Assembly (NCBI GenBank): GCA_964555825.1
Contig: CAZKTY010000016.1
Span: forward strand, 1-16,397
Origin: CAIRYW01 sp964555825
GTDB taxonomy: Bacteria; Patescibacteriota; Minisyncoccia; Phycocordibacterales; CAIRYW01
Reading direction: 5' to 3'
Length of the DNA stretch: 16,397 nt
Shown: piece after piece, positions 1 through 6,785 of the stretch
How positions within the stretch are numbered: the stretch's first letter is position 1
Layout: each line of letters starts with the position of its first letter
Made by a program: the position numbers and the translations under genes
Notes under the pieces: model-generated
What the model saw: only the letters and a program-made list of their open reading frames with translations
What the model was told of the DNA's origin: nothing
Database searches by the model: none

Positions 1-66
1 GGTGGGGATCGAACCCACGACCCCAGGCTTATGAGTCCTGTGCTCTACCAACTGAGCTACCCCGAC
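1..66 (-). tRNA. Elongator-type tRNA-Met (CAU), 3' end cut by window edge
   Basis: On the minus strand the gene starts at 66 with a 7-base acceptor strand GTCGGGG. It then shows T8-A9, a D-arm GCTC/GAGC with loop AGTTGGTA, an anticodon loop CTCATAA (CAU), a 5-base variable region GGGTC and a T-arm GTGGG-TTCGATC-CCCAC. Only one base of the 3' acceptor strand lies inside the window. Loop and variable region match the elongator tRNA-Met pattern better than tRNA-Ile2 (CAU, lysidine-modified), but identity elements in the missing acceptor end cannot be checked. The base pair closing the anticodon loop (31/39) is A.G rather than Watson-Crick. Confidence 0.9.
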
Positions 67-83
67 AAACCTTCAATTCGTTA

Positions 84-89
84 TTTATA
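84..89 (-). promoter_or_regulatory. Possible -10 element for the minus-strand tRNA
   Basis: TATAAA on the minus strand lies 17 bases before the first base of the tRNA. This leaves a short 5' leader for RNase P. No good -35 hexamer is seen at the usual distance, so the call is tentative. Confidence 0.35.
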
Positions 90-147
90 CTACAAATATC
101 CTTTTAAATAAAGATTTAATGGATACGTTTAATACTTACTAATACTC

Positions 148-175
148 TTGAAATACTATATAAAAAGAGTAAGAT
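148..175 (+). promoter_or_regulatory. Probable promoter of initiator tRNA
   Basis: TTGAAA (148-153) and TAAGAT (170-175) are separated by 16 bases and lie 16 bases before the tRNA. Transcription would begin near 182, giving a leader of about 10 bases. An inverted repeat ACTCTT (144-149) / AAGAGT (165-170) overlaps the promoter; its meaning is unknown. Confidence 0.5.
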
Positions 176-191
176 AGGTTGACTTAAACAT

Positions 192-262
192 AGCGGGGTG
201 GAGGAGCAGTACCTCGCAAGGCTCATAACCTTGAAGCACCGGTGCAATTCCGGTCCCCGCAA
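192..262 (+). tRNA. Initiator tRNA-fMet (CAU), structurally atypical
   Basis: Initiator identity is shown by three things. The end pair is unpaired (A1.A72, replacing the usual C1.A72), position 11:24 is A:U, and the overall sequence resembles bacterial tRNA-fMet (GCGGGGTGGAG start, CCCCGCAA end). The anticodon arm is CAAGG-CTCATAA-CCTTG. Only two of the three consecutive G:C pairs typical of initiators are present, because 29:41 is A:U. The D-loop is short (AGCAGTA) and lacks the G18-G19 pair. The T-loop reads TGCAATT, with G at the position normally occupied by pseudouridine 55, and the variable region has four bases. CCA is not encoded (the sequence continues CAA). A standard tRNA caller might score this poorly, but all four stems pair fully. 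Confidence 0.85.
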
Positions 263-298
263 CAATTATTTATAGATCCATTATCTATTATGCTATTT

Positions 299-328
299 TT
301 GACAAAAATAGTGTTGTTATGTTTTAAT
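299..328 (+). promoter_or_regulatory. Promoter of the 351 gene
   Basis: A perfect TTGACA -35 box (299-304) is followed after 18 bases by TTTAAT (323-328). The TG at 320-321 gives an extended -10. Predicted start is near 335, leaving about 16 bases before ATG 351, with no Shine-Dalgarno sequence in them. A short AT hairpin (293-311) overlaps the -35 box. Confidence 0.6.
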
Positions 329-350
329 TTTTGAAGACCTTAACAAAACT

Positions 351-1046
351 ATGATAACGACTCATCCGCGGTCTAACTGCAAATACCCAAAAGGTCACAA
401 GCAAAAAAGCGCAAATGAACAGATCGATATCCTCAGAAGATATTTCGTGGGCATCGGTCCTGTTGACGAAGATCTACTTGGAAGGATCGAGGAAGACCAG
501 ATCAAACTTCCACAGTATATCGACGGCTGGTTTGCTATCCCCAATCGAATTGGAGATCAGTATTTTGGGGAAACCTACAAGGAAGCAGAACAGTTAGCAA
601 TGGCGACCTTCGGAGAAACTCGCAAGATCTACGATTTCCGAAAGGTACGATCAGACAGCAGACGCCTTTGTCCAACACGCAGGACAGATGGATACTTGAA
701 GAAACTTAGTGAAGAACAAGGAGAACCAGGTATCCTTTTGGTACCAGCCCAGTTCGGTATCTTTCATCAAGGAGAGACATTCAGACACGCACAAGACAAA
801 CTTCGTCCGAATGAATTCTGTCTGGGAGTGTTTGATATCATCACGATATTACTGACACACCCAGAAAGACTCCAAGGATATCTGGACCTTCAGATCGACT
901 GTGGGGACATGATCATCTCATCATCCGGAAATATCCAAGATGAGGTATCGTACTTCAAATTCGACGGCGGTCAGATAGAATTCGGAGTACATCCGATCGA
1001 TGAGGCTAATATTCTGCGTGGAATTGTTACAGGGTTTGATCTGTAA
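351..1046 (+). CDS. Orphan soluble protein of unknown function, 231 aa
   Basis: I do not recognise the family. The product is predicted soluble: no signal peptide and no membrane segment are visible. The N-terminal third is charged (Lys/Arg/Glu/Asp-rich, residues 1-55). A cluster rich in Arg, Ser and Thr is at about 97-112. The C-terminal half carries the most motif-like stretch, LRPNEFCLGVFDIITILLTH (151-170), followed by PERLQGYLDLQIDCGD, which looks like a conserved core with two cysteines (C157, C184). It is the only plus-strand protein gene in the window. It has its own promoter, no recognisable ribosome binding site, and a hairpin terminator just downstream, so it is a single-gene unit. 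The ATG at 351 fits the promoter position. The reading frame is uninterrupted and its base composition is close to that of its neighbours, so I take it as real. Its neighbours (tRNAs, and a convergent membrane-protein gene) say nothing about its job. Confidence 0.75.
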   Translation: MITTHPRSNCKYPKGHKQKSANEQIDILRRYFVGIGPVDEDLLGRIEEDQIKLPQYIDGWFAIPNRIGDQYFGETYKEAEQLAMATFGETRKIYDFRKVRSDSRRLCPTRRTDGYLKKLSEEQGEPGILLVPAQFGIFHQGETFRHAQDKLRPNEFCLGVFDIITILLTHPERLQGYLDLQIDCGDMIISSSGNIQDEVSYFKFDGGQIEFGVHPIDEANILRGIVTGFDL

Positions 1047-1054
1047 AATGATAA

Positions 1055-1087
1055 AGACTCCTTCCAATTGGTAAGGAGTCTATTTTT
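1055..1087 (+). terminator. Hairpin terminator, probably bidirectional
   Basis: AGACTCCTT (1055-1063) pairs with AAGGAGTCT (1073-1081), and the inner CC/GG closes an AATT loop. The plus strand continues with ATTTTTAT. It lies 9 bases after the stop of the 351 gene and directly at the end of the convergent minus-strand gene (stop at 1086). The A-rich left flank would give a U-rich tail to minus-strand transcripts too. Confidence 0.8.
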
Positions 1088-1742
1088 ATATGAAATAGAA
1101 TTCTTCGAAGACTTTTTTAAAATTCTCTACTGCTATCTCAGCCTCTGTCCTAGACAAATGGAAGTTACTTCCCTCATGAGCGATCCTATTTCTAAGTTTA
1201 TGTCCTTCCCACGCATTTTGTAATGTACTGAAGTCTGCTTTTTCTACTTGCTTCAATTTTTCAGCAACTCCTTCCCCAACATAACCCATACGGTCCAACA
1301 TTTCTTCAAGAATAATATCTGCATCCACTATTGCGATCCTCCAATCTTGTTCATTCTGAGAACTCATATTATCTTCGATCTTTTTCCATTTCTTATTAGG
1401 CTGGTGATTCTGAATATCTAATTCATGAATAGGTTCATTTTTATTATGAGAATGATCATGCTCGCTATGTCCATGCGCAGAATGAAAAAGTTCTGTGAGT
1501 TTAACGTTGTAATAAATATAGGCAGAAAAAAATAACAAAGATAGAAAAACAGAAAAGACCTGTATCTTATTGAATATAAGTTCAAATATCACCGTAGGAT
1601 CTGGAAGATTGGTTAGATCTATACCAAATGCTTTAAAAAATGAACTCACAAATAAAGTAGCGACAACGACAAGAAGTAACCAAAACAGGACATCTAATCC
1701 CCCTCCTCCACTTTCATGTGATTCTTCTTTTTTTTCTGCCAT
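1086..1742 (-). CDS. Two-TM membrane protein with cytosolic HEPN-like domain
   Basis: The 218-residue product has a charged N-terminus, a Gly-rich turn (12-15), and two hydrophobic membrane segments at about 17-38 and 58-80. A histidine-rich linker follows (about 87-113, with many His among Asp, Glu, Ser and Asn), then a charged, predominantly helical C-terminal domain (about 128-218). In that domain RNRIAH (184-189) matches the R-x4-H form of the HEPN RNase motif, preceded by a helix beginning DWRIAIVDADIILEEMLDR. This fold call rests on one short motif and helix pattern, so it is an inference; it could be a non-catalytic helical domain. The linker might bind metal. The gene is last in the gatC-gatA run, 53 bases after gatA, with a possible promoter in that gap. 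No toxin/antitoxin partner gene is adjacent. Confidence 0.7.
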   Translation of the reverse strand: MAEKKEESHESGGGGLDVLFWLLLVVVATLFVSSFFKAFGIDLTNLPDPTVIFELIFNKIQVFSVFLSLLFFSAYIYYNVKLTELFHSAHGHSEHDHSHNKNEPIHELDIQNHQPNKKWKKIEDNMSSQNEQDWRIAIVDADIILEEMLDRMGYVGEGVAEKLKQVEKADFSTLQNAWEGHKLRNRIAHEGSNFHLSRTEAEIAVENFKKVFEEFYFI

Positions 1743-1771
1743 ATCAATAGTGATTAATTTTAGTTAGAACA

Positions 1772-1780
1772 ATTTTATCA
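1772..1780 (-). promoter_or_regulatory. Possible extended -10 upstream of the HEPN-like gene
   Basis: TGA-TAAAAT on the minus strand lies in the gap after gatA, with 29 bases between it and ATG 1742. The surrounding string TTGTGATAAAAT also occurs at the promoter of the GspG-like pilin (9180). No -35 box is evident. Confidence 0.4.
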
Positions 1781-1795
1781 CAAAAACAGAAGGTT

Positions 1796-3211
1796 TTAGA
1801 TGATTTTCTCAAAATCTTTTCCAACTTCAAATAGGATCTCATCTTGCATATAAGGAGCAATAAGTTGGATAGCTAGAGGCAAAGGTCTTTCATCTTTCGT
1901 ATATCCGGAAGGAATAGACATCGCTGGAGAACCTATCAGGTTTGCTGTAACTGTAAAAATATCAGCTAAATACATTTCTATTGGGTTGGCTGTCTTTTCA
2001 CCGATCTTAAAAGCTGGAGTTGGAGCAGTCGGCATCAAGACAACATCAACTTTCTTGAAAGCCTCATCGAAATCCTTTTTTATCAGTGATCTGACCTTTG
2101 TAGCCTTTCCATAATAAGCATCATAATATCCAGCAGACAGAACATATGTTCCAAGCAGTATCCTTCTTCTAACTTCTTTTCCTAAAAGCTGTCCTCTGGT
2201 CTTCATATAATCCTCAGTTAAGGTATTACCTTCTTTCAGTGAACCGAATTTTACTCCATCAAAACGCGCCATGTTTGATGAAACTTCTGCTGGCATAAGT
2301 ATGTAATACACAGGCAAAGAATACGAGATCCTTGGCAGTTCTATATCAACTATCTCATACCCAACAGATCTGAACTTTTCAATAGATTCATTGAAGTTCT
2401 TTAAGACCTCTTCTGAGATACCTTTTGCCTCAAGGATCTTTCTCGGAACTCCAATGATCTTTCTATTTTTATTTTTCTCAATAGGAGCTTCTTTTGAAGT
2501 CCCGTCAAAATTATCTTTTCCTTCAATAACTTTAAAGATGATCTCGGCATCTTCAATGGTCTTAGCCACAGGACCTATTTGATCAAGAGAAGAACCCATA
2601 GCCATAAGACCGTGACGAGAGACCCTCCCATAAGAAGGTTTCATTCCAACAACTCCACAAAAAGCTGCAGGCTGTCTAATTGATCCTCCTGTATCTGATC
2701 CTAAAGCACCAAGGGCCATATCTGAAGCAACAGCAGCGATCGATCCCCCAGATGATCCTCCAGCAACTCTTGAAAGATCATGAGGATTTTTTGTTGGTCC
2801 AAATGCAGAATTTTCTGTTGAGCCACCCATAGCAAACTCATCCATGTTTGCCCTCCCTAAAAAGACCGCTCCACTTTTTTTCAATTTATCAATAACAGTC
2901 GCATTGTATGTAGCTTTATAATTCTCAAGGATCTTTGATGCTGCTGAAACAACTTTTCCTTTTATCAAAATATTATCCTTAAGAGCAAGTGGAATTCCCA
3001 AAAGGTCACCCTTTTCACCATTCTGGATCCTCTTATCAGCTTCTTCAGCTTGTGACACAACATCATCATAAACTTCAAGATAAGCATTAAGATCTGGATT
3101 CTTTTCCTTGATCATTTCCAAATATGCCAAAGAAAGTTCTTTTGAAGATATCTGTCTAGAATCCAAAAATTCTCTAGCCTTTTTAATTGTGAGTGTCTTT
3201 ATATCTATCAT
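1796..3211 (-). CDS. gatA: Aspartyl/glutamyl-tRNA(Asn/Gln) amidotransferase subunit A
   Basis: GatA is the amidase subunit of GatCAB. It releases ammonia from glutamine, and the ammonia is used to convert Glu-tRNA(Gln) or Asp-tRNA(Asn) to the amide form. The 471-residue product shows the amidase-signature catalytic triad at the expected places: Lys78 (LALKDN), cis-Ser153 in GGSSGGS, and nucleophile Ser177 in GSDTGGSIRQPA. The substrate-loop region YGRVSRHG (194-201) and the C-terminal PTAPTPAFKIGE are also typical. Length is close to the usual 480-490. The start codon overlaps the gatC stop by one base (TAATG), indicating translational coupling. gatB is not in this window and must lie elsewhere. 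The enzyme is cytosolic and essential in bacteria lacking GlnRS or AsnRS. Confidence 0.97.
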   Translation of the reverse strand: MIDIKTLTIKKAREFLDSRQISSKELSLAYLEMIKEKNPDLNAYLEVYDDVVSQAEEADKRIQNGEKGDLLGIPLALKDNILIKGKVVSAASKILENYKATYNATVIDKLKKSGAVFLGRANMDEFAMGGSTENSAFGPTKNPHDLSRVAGGSSGGSIAAVASDMALGALGSDTGGSIRQPAAFCGVVGMKPSYGRVSRHGLMAMGSSLDQIGPVAKTIEDAEIIFKVIEGKDNFDGTSKEAPIEKNKNRKIIGVPRKILEAKGISEEVLKNFNESIEKFRSVGYEIVDIELPRISYSLPVYYILMPAEVSSNMARFDGVKFGSLKEGNTLTEDYMKTRGQLLGKEVRRRILLGTYVLSAGYYDAYYGKATKVRSLIKKDFDEAFKKVDVVLMPTAPTPAFKIGEKTANPIEMYLADIFTVTANLIGSPAMSIPSGYTKDERPLPLAIQLIAPYMQDEILFEVGKDFEKII

Positions 3212-3492
3212 TACATTACTTTTTTTACTTTTACAAAATTTCCATCGCGTTTCGGTGCAGATGAAAGCAGAGTCTCAGTCTCTTTACCTGTCTCATTAGG
3301 ATCTTCATCCTCACGAAGATTATTATAGATAACAGGAGCATCAATATTTTCTTCTCCTGCGATAGCAGAATCGATAGTTCCAACATACTCAAGAATAGAA
3401 CCTATCTCTTTCGAAACACTTTCCAACTCTCCATCTGATATCTCGAGTCTAGAAAGTATGGCCAGCTTTTTTATATCGTCTTTTGAAATCAT
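3211..3492 (-). CDS. gatC: Aspartyl/glutamyl-tRNA(Asn/Gln) amidotransferase subunit C
   Basis: GatC is the small belt-like subunit that wraps and stabilises GatA in GatCAB. The 93-residue product has the family layout. It starts with an N-terminal helical pair (IKKLAILSRLEISDGEL, then ILEYVGTID), followed by an extended region with NLREDEDPN (59-67), where the family usually has a 'LREDxP' motif. It ends with a C-terminal APKRDGNFVKVKKVM resembling the usual 'AP..F.VPKV' end. The stop overlaps the gatA start by one base. An extended -10 element ends exactly 6 bases before the ATG, predicting a leaderless transcript. The 89-base gap to ligA holds this promoter and an inverted repeat TAAGCC/GGCTTA (3510-3515, 3554-3559). 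Confidence 0.95.
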   Translation of the reverse strand: MISKDDIKKLAILSRLEISDGELESVSKEIGSILEYVGTIDSAIAGEENIDAPVIYNNLREDEDPNETGKETETLLSSAPKRDGNFVKVKKVM

Positions 3493-3498
3493 AAATGA

Positions 3499-3507
3499 AG
3501 TATATCA
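3499..3507 (-). promoter_or_regulatory. Extended -10 promoter of gatC, leaderless type
   Basis: On the minus strand TGA-TATACT is followed by six bases (TCATTT) and then the gatC ATG. Transcription would begin at or within a base or two of the start codon. No -35 box is clear, as is common for extended -10 promoters. Confidence 0.6.
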
Positions 3508-3581
3508 AATAAGCCTCAGATCATCCAAATGGAAAAACATATGGCTAAAATAAGGCTTAAAAAAGCAAATAAAACTTACTT

Positions 3582-5606
3582 TTACAGGAGATCTAAAAAT
3601 TCCTTTTCAGAGAGCACTTCAACATCAAGTTCTTTTGCCTTATCAAGTTTTGAACCTGGATCTTCACCAGCAACTACAAAGCTGGTCTTTTGAGATACAG
3701 CACTTGAAACATCTCCTCCAAGATCTTTTATCTTCTTTTTTGCTTCATCTCTACTTAAACTTGATAAAGTTCCTGTAAGGACAAAAGTCTTACCTAATAA
3801 TCTTTGACTTCCAGTTTTTCTCTCTGGATAGATTATCTTAACTTCTTTCAGGAGTTCGTTGATTATCTTCTGATTGGACCTATCATTTCTCCATTCAATT
3901 ATAGAATCGGACATATTTGGACCCAATCCGTTCAGACTTTCTAATTTTTCTTTTGATGCTTTGAGAAATTCATCAATACTTTTAAAATTATTTGCTAGAT
4001 CCTCGGCAGTTTCCTCTCCTACCTGCGAGATAGAAAGAGCTGTAAGAAATCTTTGGAAAGTAATTTTCCTCCTGTCATTGATCGATCTAATAAGATTATC
4101 TGCTGATCTTTCTGCAAACCTTGGTAGAGAAACAATATCTTCTTTTTTTATTTTAAAGATATCAGGAGACGAAACAATGATCCCGTTATCCAAAAGCAGA
4201 TCTATTACTTTCGGTCCTAGATCCTCAATATCAAAAGCATTCTTTGAGGCAAAATAATAAAGTTTTCTTCTGTCTTTTCCTGCGCAATTTGTATTAGTGC
4301 AGTACAAAGCAGCACTTTGTTCTTCTTTCTTTTTAGACTTATCACCGATAATTATTTTTTTCAATTCAGTTCCGCACGCAGGACATTTCTTTGGCATTGA
4401 TATCGTCTTTTCTTTTCCAGTACGAAGTTCAGGCAGAACTTTTACTACATCAGGAATGACATCTCCTGCCTTTCGAAGAATAACAGTATCCCCTATCTTT
4501 AGCCCTAATCTTCTTATCTCATCTTCATTATGAAGAGTTGCTCTCGAAACAGTCGAACCTGCTACAGAGACAGGCTCTAACTTTGCAACTGGAGTGATCA
4601 CACCAGTTCTCCCAATTTGAAAAATTATATCTTCAACGACAGTGGTAACTTCCTCGGCAGGAAACTTAAAAGCTATACCCCATCTTGGAGCTTTGCCGGT
4701 GTAACCTAGAACATCTTGAAACTTCTTCTCATTTACCTTAATTACAATGCCATCGATCCAATAATCTTCCTTTGAGGCTTCTTTCTTCCATTTTTTCCAA
4801 TAATCCATTATTTCACTAACATTGGATATCTTTTTAAAGTGTTTACTTACCTTGAATCCAAGTTCCTGTAGTTTTTTCAATTCTCCTTCTTGAGTTGGGG
4901 GAAAATCATCAGACCTTGCAATATCATAAACAAAATTTTGAAGTCTTCGTTCAGCCACGATCTTTGGATCAAGCTGTCTAATAGAACCTGCTGCAATGTT
5001 GCGAGGATTAGCAAAAAGAGATTCTCCTTTCTTTTTTCTTTCTCTATTTAGTTCTTCAAAAACTTTTTTTGACATCCATATCTCTCCTTCTACAATAATA
5101 TCAACAGGCTCTTTCAGTCTAAGAGGAACCGATTCAATAGTTTTAACATTTAGGGTAACATCCTCTCCAACTTTTCCATCACCTCTCGTGGCAGCTTGGA
5201 CCAAAAGACCTTTTTCATAAGTGATCACGACCTTCAATCCATCGATCTTCAATTCACAGACATAGGTAGGATCTTCTTTTACTCCTTCTTTCTGAAGAAA
5301 TTTCTTTACTCTATCGTCAAAAGCTTTTATCTCTCCTTCGTTGAAAGCATCATTGAAAGACCATTGAGGTATCCGATGTATCACTTTTTTAAATTCTGGA
5401 AGAGCCTTCCCTGCAACTCTTTGGGTCGGAGAATCTGGAGTGATCAATTCTGGATATTCTTCTTCTATAAGGACAAGTTCATGCTTCAATGAATCAAGAG
5501 CTTCAGGAGAGACTTCTACTTTATCCAAAACATGATATTCGTATCTTAATTTATCAATTAATTCACGAAGTTTTTTTACTCGTTCAATTTTTTCCTTTGG
5601 AACCAT
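3582..5606 (-). CDS. ligA: NAD+-dependent DNA ligase LigA
   Basis: LigA seals nicks in duplex DNA using NAD+ as AMP donor. The 674-residue product has the full domain order. Domain Ia spans about 1-65. The adenylation domain has the KIDG motif with the AMP-accepting Lys120, and also ANPRNIAAG (199-207), VEGEIW (172-177), DGIVIKV (285-291) and FKFPAEE (313-319). An OB fold follows at about 320-400. The zinc finger uses C408, C411, C436 and C441, HhH repeats span about 450-590, and the BRCT domain about 601-674. Two things are odd. In domain Ia the residues aligned with E. coli Asp32 and Tyr35 are Pro34 and Leu37, although Tyr24, His25 and Asp38 keep their counterparts. The zinc-finger loop is also long and basic. 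The gene starts 7 bases after the stop codon of the last pilin gene (6-base gap), with no ribosome binding site, so it is probably co-transcribed with the pilins. Confidence 0.97.
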   Translation of the reverse strand: MVPKEKIERVKKLRELIDKLRYEYHVLDKVEVSPEALDSLKHELVLIEEEYPELITPDSPTQRVAGKALPEFKKVIHRIPQWSFNDAFNEGEIKAFDDRVKKFLQKEGVKEDPTYVCELKIDGLKVVITYEKGLLVQAATRGDGKVGEDVTLNVKTIESVPLRLKEPVDIIVEGEIWMSKKVFEELNRERKKKGESLFANPRNIAAGSIRQLDPKIVAERRLQNFVYDIARSDDFPPTQEGELKKLQELGFKVSKHFKKISNVSEIMDYWKKWKKEASKEDYWIDGIVIKVNEKKFQDVLGYTGKAPRWGIAFKFPAEEVTTVVEDIIFQIGRTGVITPVAKLEPVSVAGSTVSRATLHNEDEIRRLGLKIGDTVILRKAGDVIPDVVKVLPELRTGKEKTISMPKKCPACGTELKKIIIGDKSKKKEEQSAALYCTNTNCAGKDRRKLYYFASKNAFDIEDLGPKVIDLLLDNGIIVSSPDIFKIKKEDIVSLPRFAERSADNLIRSINDRRKITFQRFLTALSISQVGEETAEDLANNFKSIDEFLKASKEKLESLNGLGPNMSDSIIEWRNDRSNQKIINELLKEVKIIYPERKTGSQRLLGKTFVLTGTLSSLSRDEAKKKIKDLGGDVSSAVSQKTSFVVAGEDPGSKLDKAKELDVEVLSEKEFLDLL

Positions 5607-5612
5607 ATACTT

Positions 5613-6179
5613 TTAGAAATCTACTTCTATTGCTCTTCCAAATCTATTTACAGTTGAGCAAGTGTTATACCCTCTAGAGATTATCTTGGTCGTATGATTT
5701 ACAGTATCTGATTTATCAACAGTTACATCAAAACAAATATTCGGAGTAGAAGAAGCGATACTAAATGAATATACACCAGTTGCAACAGATCCACTAAAAT
5801 CAGTTATTTGAGCACCTCCTAAAGTCGTTAGAGACGAACCTAAACATTTATATATTGTCGGTGAATTAGCGGAAGCACAACTTGGATCATTTGAGGTTGT
5901 ATCATTTTTCTCTGGAAAAAGTCCAGCAGGACAAAGGTCTGTTGTTGATATTTGATTTGTTCTTGAGACTCTATAAAGATAAAGAGCACATTCTGTTCCT
6001 GTGTCAGCATTATAGAATGCAAATTGTGACTCCCTACCAGCAGCAGAAAGCGAGACTTGTTTTACAGTGATACTTAGTATTGCTGCTCCAATAGCAAGAA
6101 GAAGACCCGCTATCATGGAAGCAAAAAGAAGAGTAAATCCTTTGCTACTATTATTTTTTAATTTTAGATCTTTTTTCAT
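5613..6179 (-). CDS. PilX/GspK-like minor pilin lacking Glu5
   Basis: A class III prepilin of 188 residues. After a 14-residue leader ending in Lys-Gly the mature protein begins FTLLFASMIAGLLLAIGAA. Position +5 is Phe19 (mature numbering F5) instead of the near-universal Glu. The helix continues into AFYNADTGTECALYLYR, which resembles the 'A..A..G.E.A' signature of PilX- and GspK-type minor pilins. The C-terminal domain has several Cys and ends GRAIEVDF. The frame is also open to a GTG at 6203 inside the upstream gene. I prefer the ATG at 6179 because it gives a normal leader and an 8-base spacing instead of a 16-base overlap. It is the last pilin gene before ligA. By analogy with GspK, a pilin without Glu5 is expected at the fibre tip; that role is inferred. 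Confidence 0.8.
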   Translation of the reverse strand: MKKDLKLKNNSSKGFTLLFASMIAGLLLAIGAAILSITVKQVSLSAAGRESQFAFYNADTGTECALYLYRVSRTNQISTTDLCPAGLFPEKNDTTSNDPSCASANSPTIYKCLGSSLTTLGGAQITDFSGSVATGVYSFSIASSTPNICFDVTVDKSDTVNHTTKIISRGYNTCSTVNRFGRAIEVDF

Positions 6180-6187
6180 AAGAAAAT

Positions 6188-6781
6188 TTATTTTGTCTGC
6201 CACTTATACAGTGATTCTTTTATCGTGAATGATTTTGTACTGCCTGAAATATAACTACCGGTCCAAGATATTGTCGAAGTCACAAATACAGCATCTGTAT
6301 TCGCATCCTGTGATATGGTCACTACCCTAGTGTATTTTGATGGTTTGCTTGTACCAGAAGATAAGTATGAATATCTGCCGACTGAACTATCATAATTCAA
6401 AGCACCACAATCAAGATCGCATTTAGTCATTGTTATAGGACTTTGAGAAACGTCAAATTTACAGCCAATATTTGTACCCGATACAGTACAATTCGAAAAT
6501 GCACCAGGCCAATCAGTAGCTGCTGGATTTTGTAAATAATACGTATCCCTAAAATTTCTTATGTATTCTACTCCCTCCTGTGCAAGGTAATACGCAGTTA
6601 TTTGATCCCTAGCATAATAAGAAGAGAACAAAGCCTTTGAAGCAATTTCCATCGGACCAACGATCGTTGTTAGAAGTACAGTGATGGCAACCATTGTTTC
6701 AACCAAGGTAAATCCTGCATTTTTCCCTTTTTGGATAAACGATCTTTCTGTATTTTTTTTGAATATATTTTTAAGCTTCAT
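6188..6781 (-). CDS. PilV/GspI-like minor pilin
   Basis: A class III prepilin of 197 residues with an unusually long basic leader (23 residues, ending NAG). The N-methylated helix then starts FTLVETMVAITVLLTTIVGP, with Glu at mature position 5 (residue 28). The segment ARDQITAYYLAQEGVEYIRN is the 'A.~LAqegie..R' pattern seen in PilV/GspI-type proteins of type II secretion and pilus systems. The globular part contains four or more Cys and many Thr and Ser. It starts four bases after the previous gene's stop and sits inside the minor-pilin cluster. It probably pairs with the neighbouring GspJ- and GspK-like proteins to prime pilus assembly; that is by family analogy. Confidence 0.82.
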   Translation of the reverse strand: MKLKNIFKKNTERSFIQKGKNAGFTLVETMVAITVLLTTIVGPMEIASKALFSSYYARDQITAYYLAQEGVEYIRNFRDTYYLQNPAATDWPGAFSNCTVSGTNIGCKFDVSQSPITMTKCDLDCGALNYDSSVGRYSYLSSGTSKPSKYTRVVTISQDANTDAVFVTSTISWTGSYISGSTKSFTIKESLYKWQTK

Positions 6782-6785
6782 TTTA

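Noticed and set aside
3510..3559. Inverted repeat TAAGCC/GGCTTA as a ligA terminator
   Set aside because: Six-base stem around a long loop with no clear T-tract; could be chance.
4297..4533. Plus-strand ORFs inside ligA, pilT, pilB and gatA
   Set aside because: They are antisense shadows of well-recognised proteins and lack family motifs and start signals.
6180..6203. GTG start for the PilX-like pilin
   Set aside because: It would overlap the upstream gene by 16 bases and gives an untypically long leader; the ATG at 6179 gives a regular leader.
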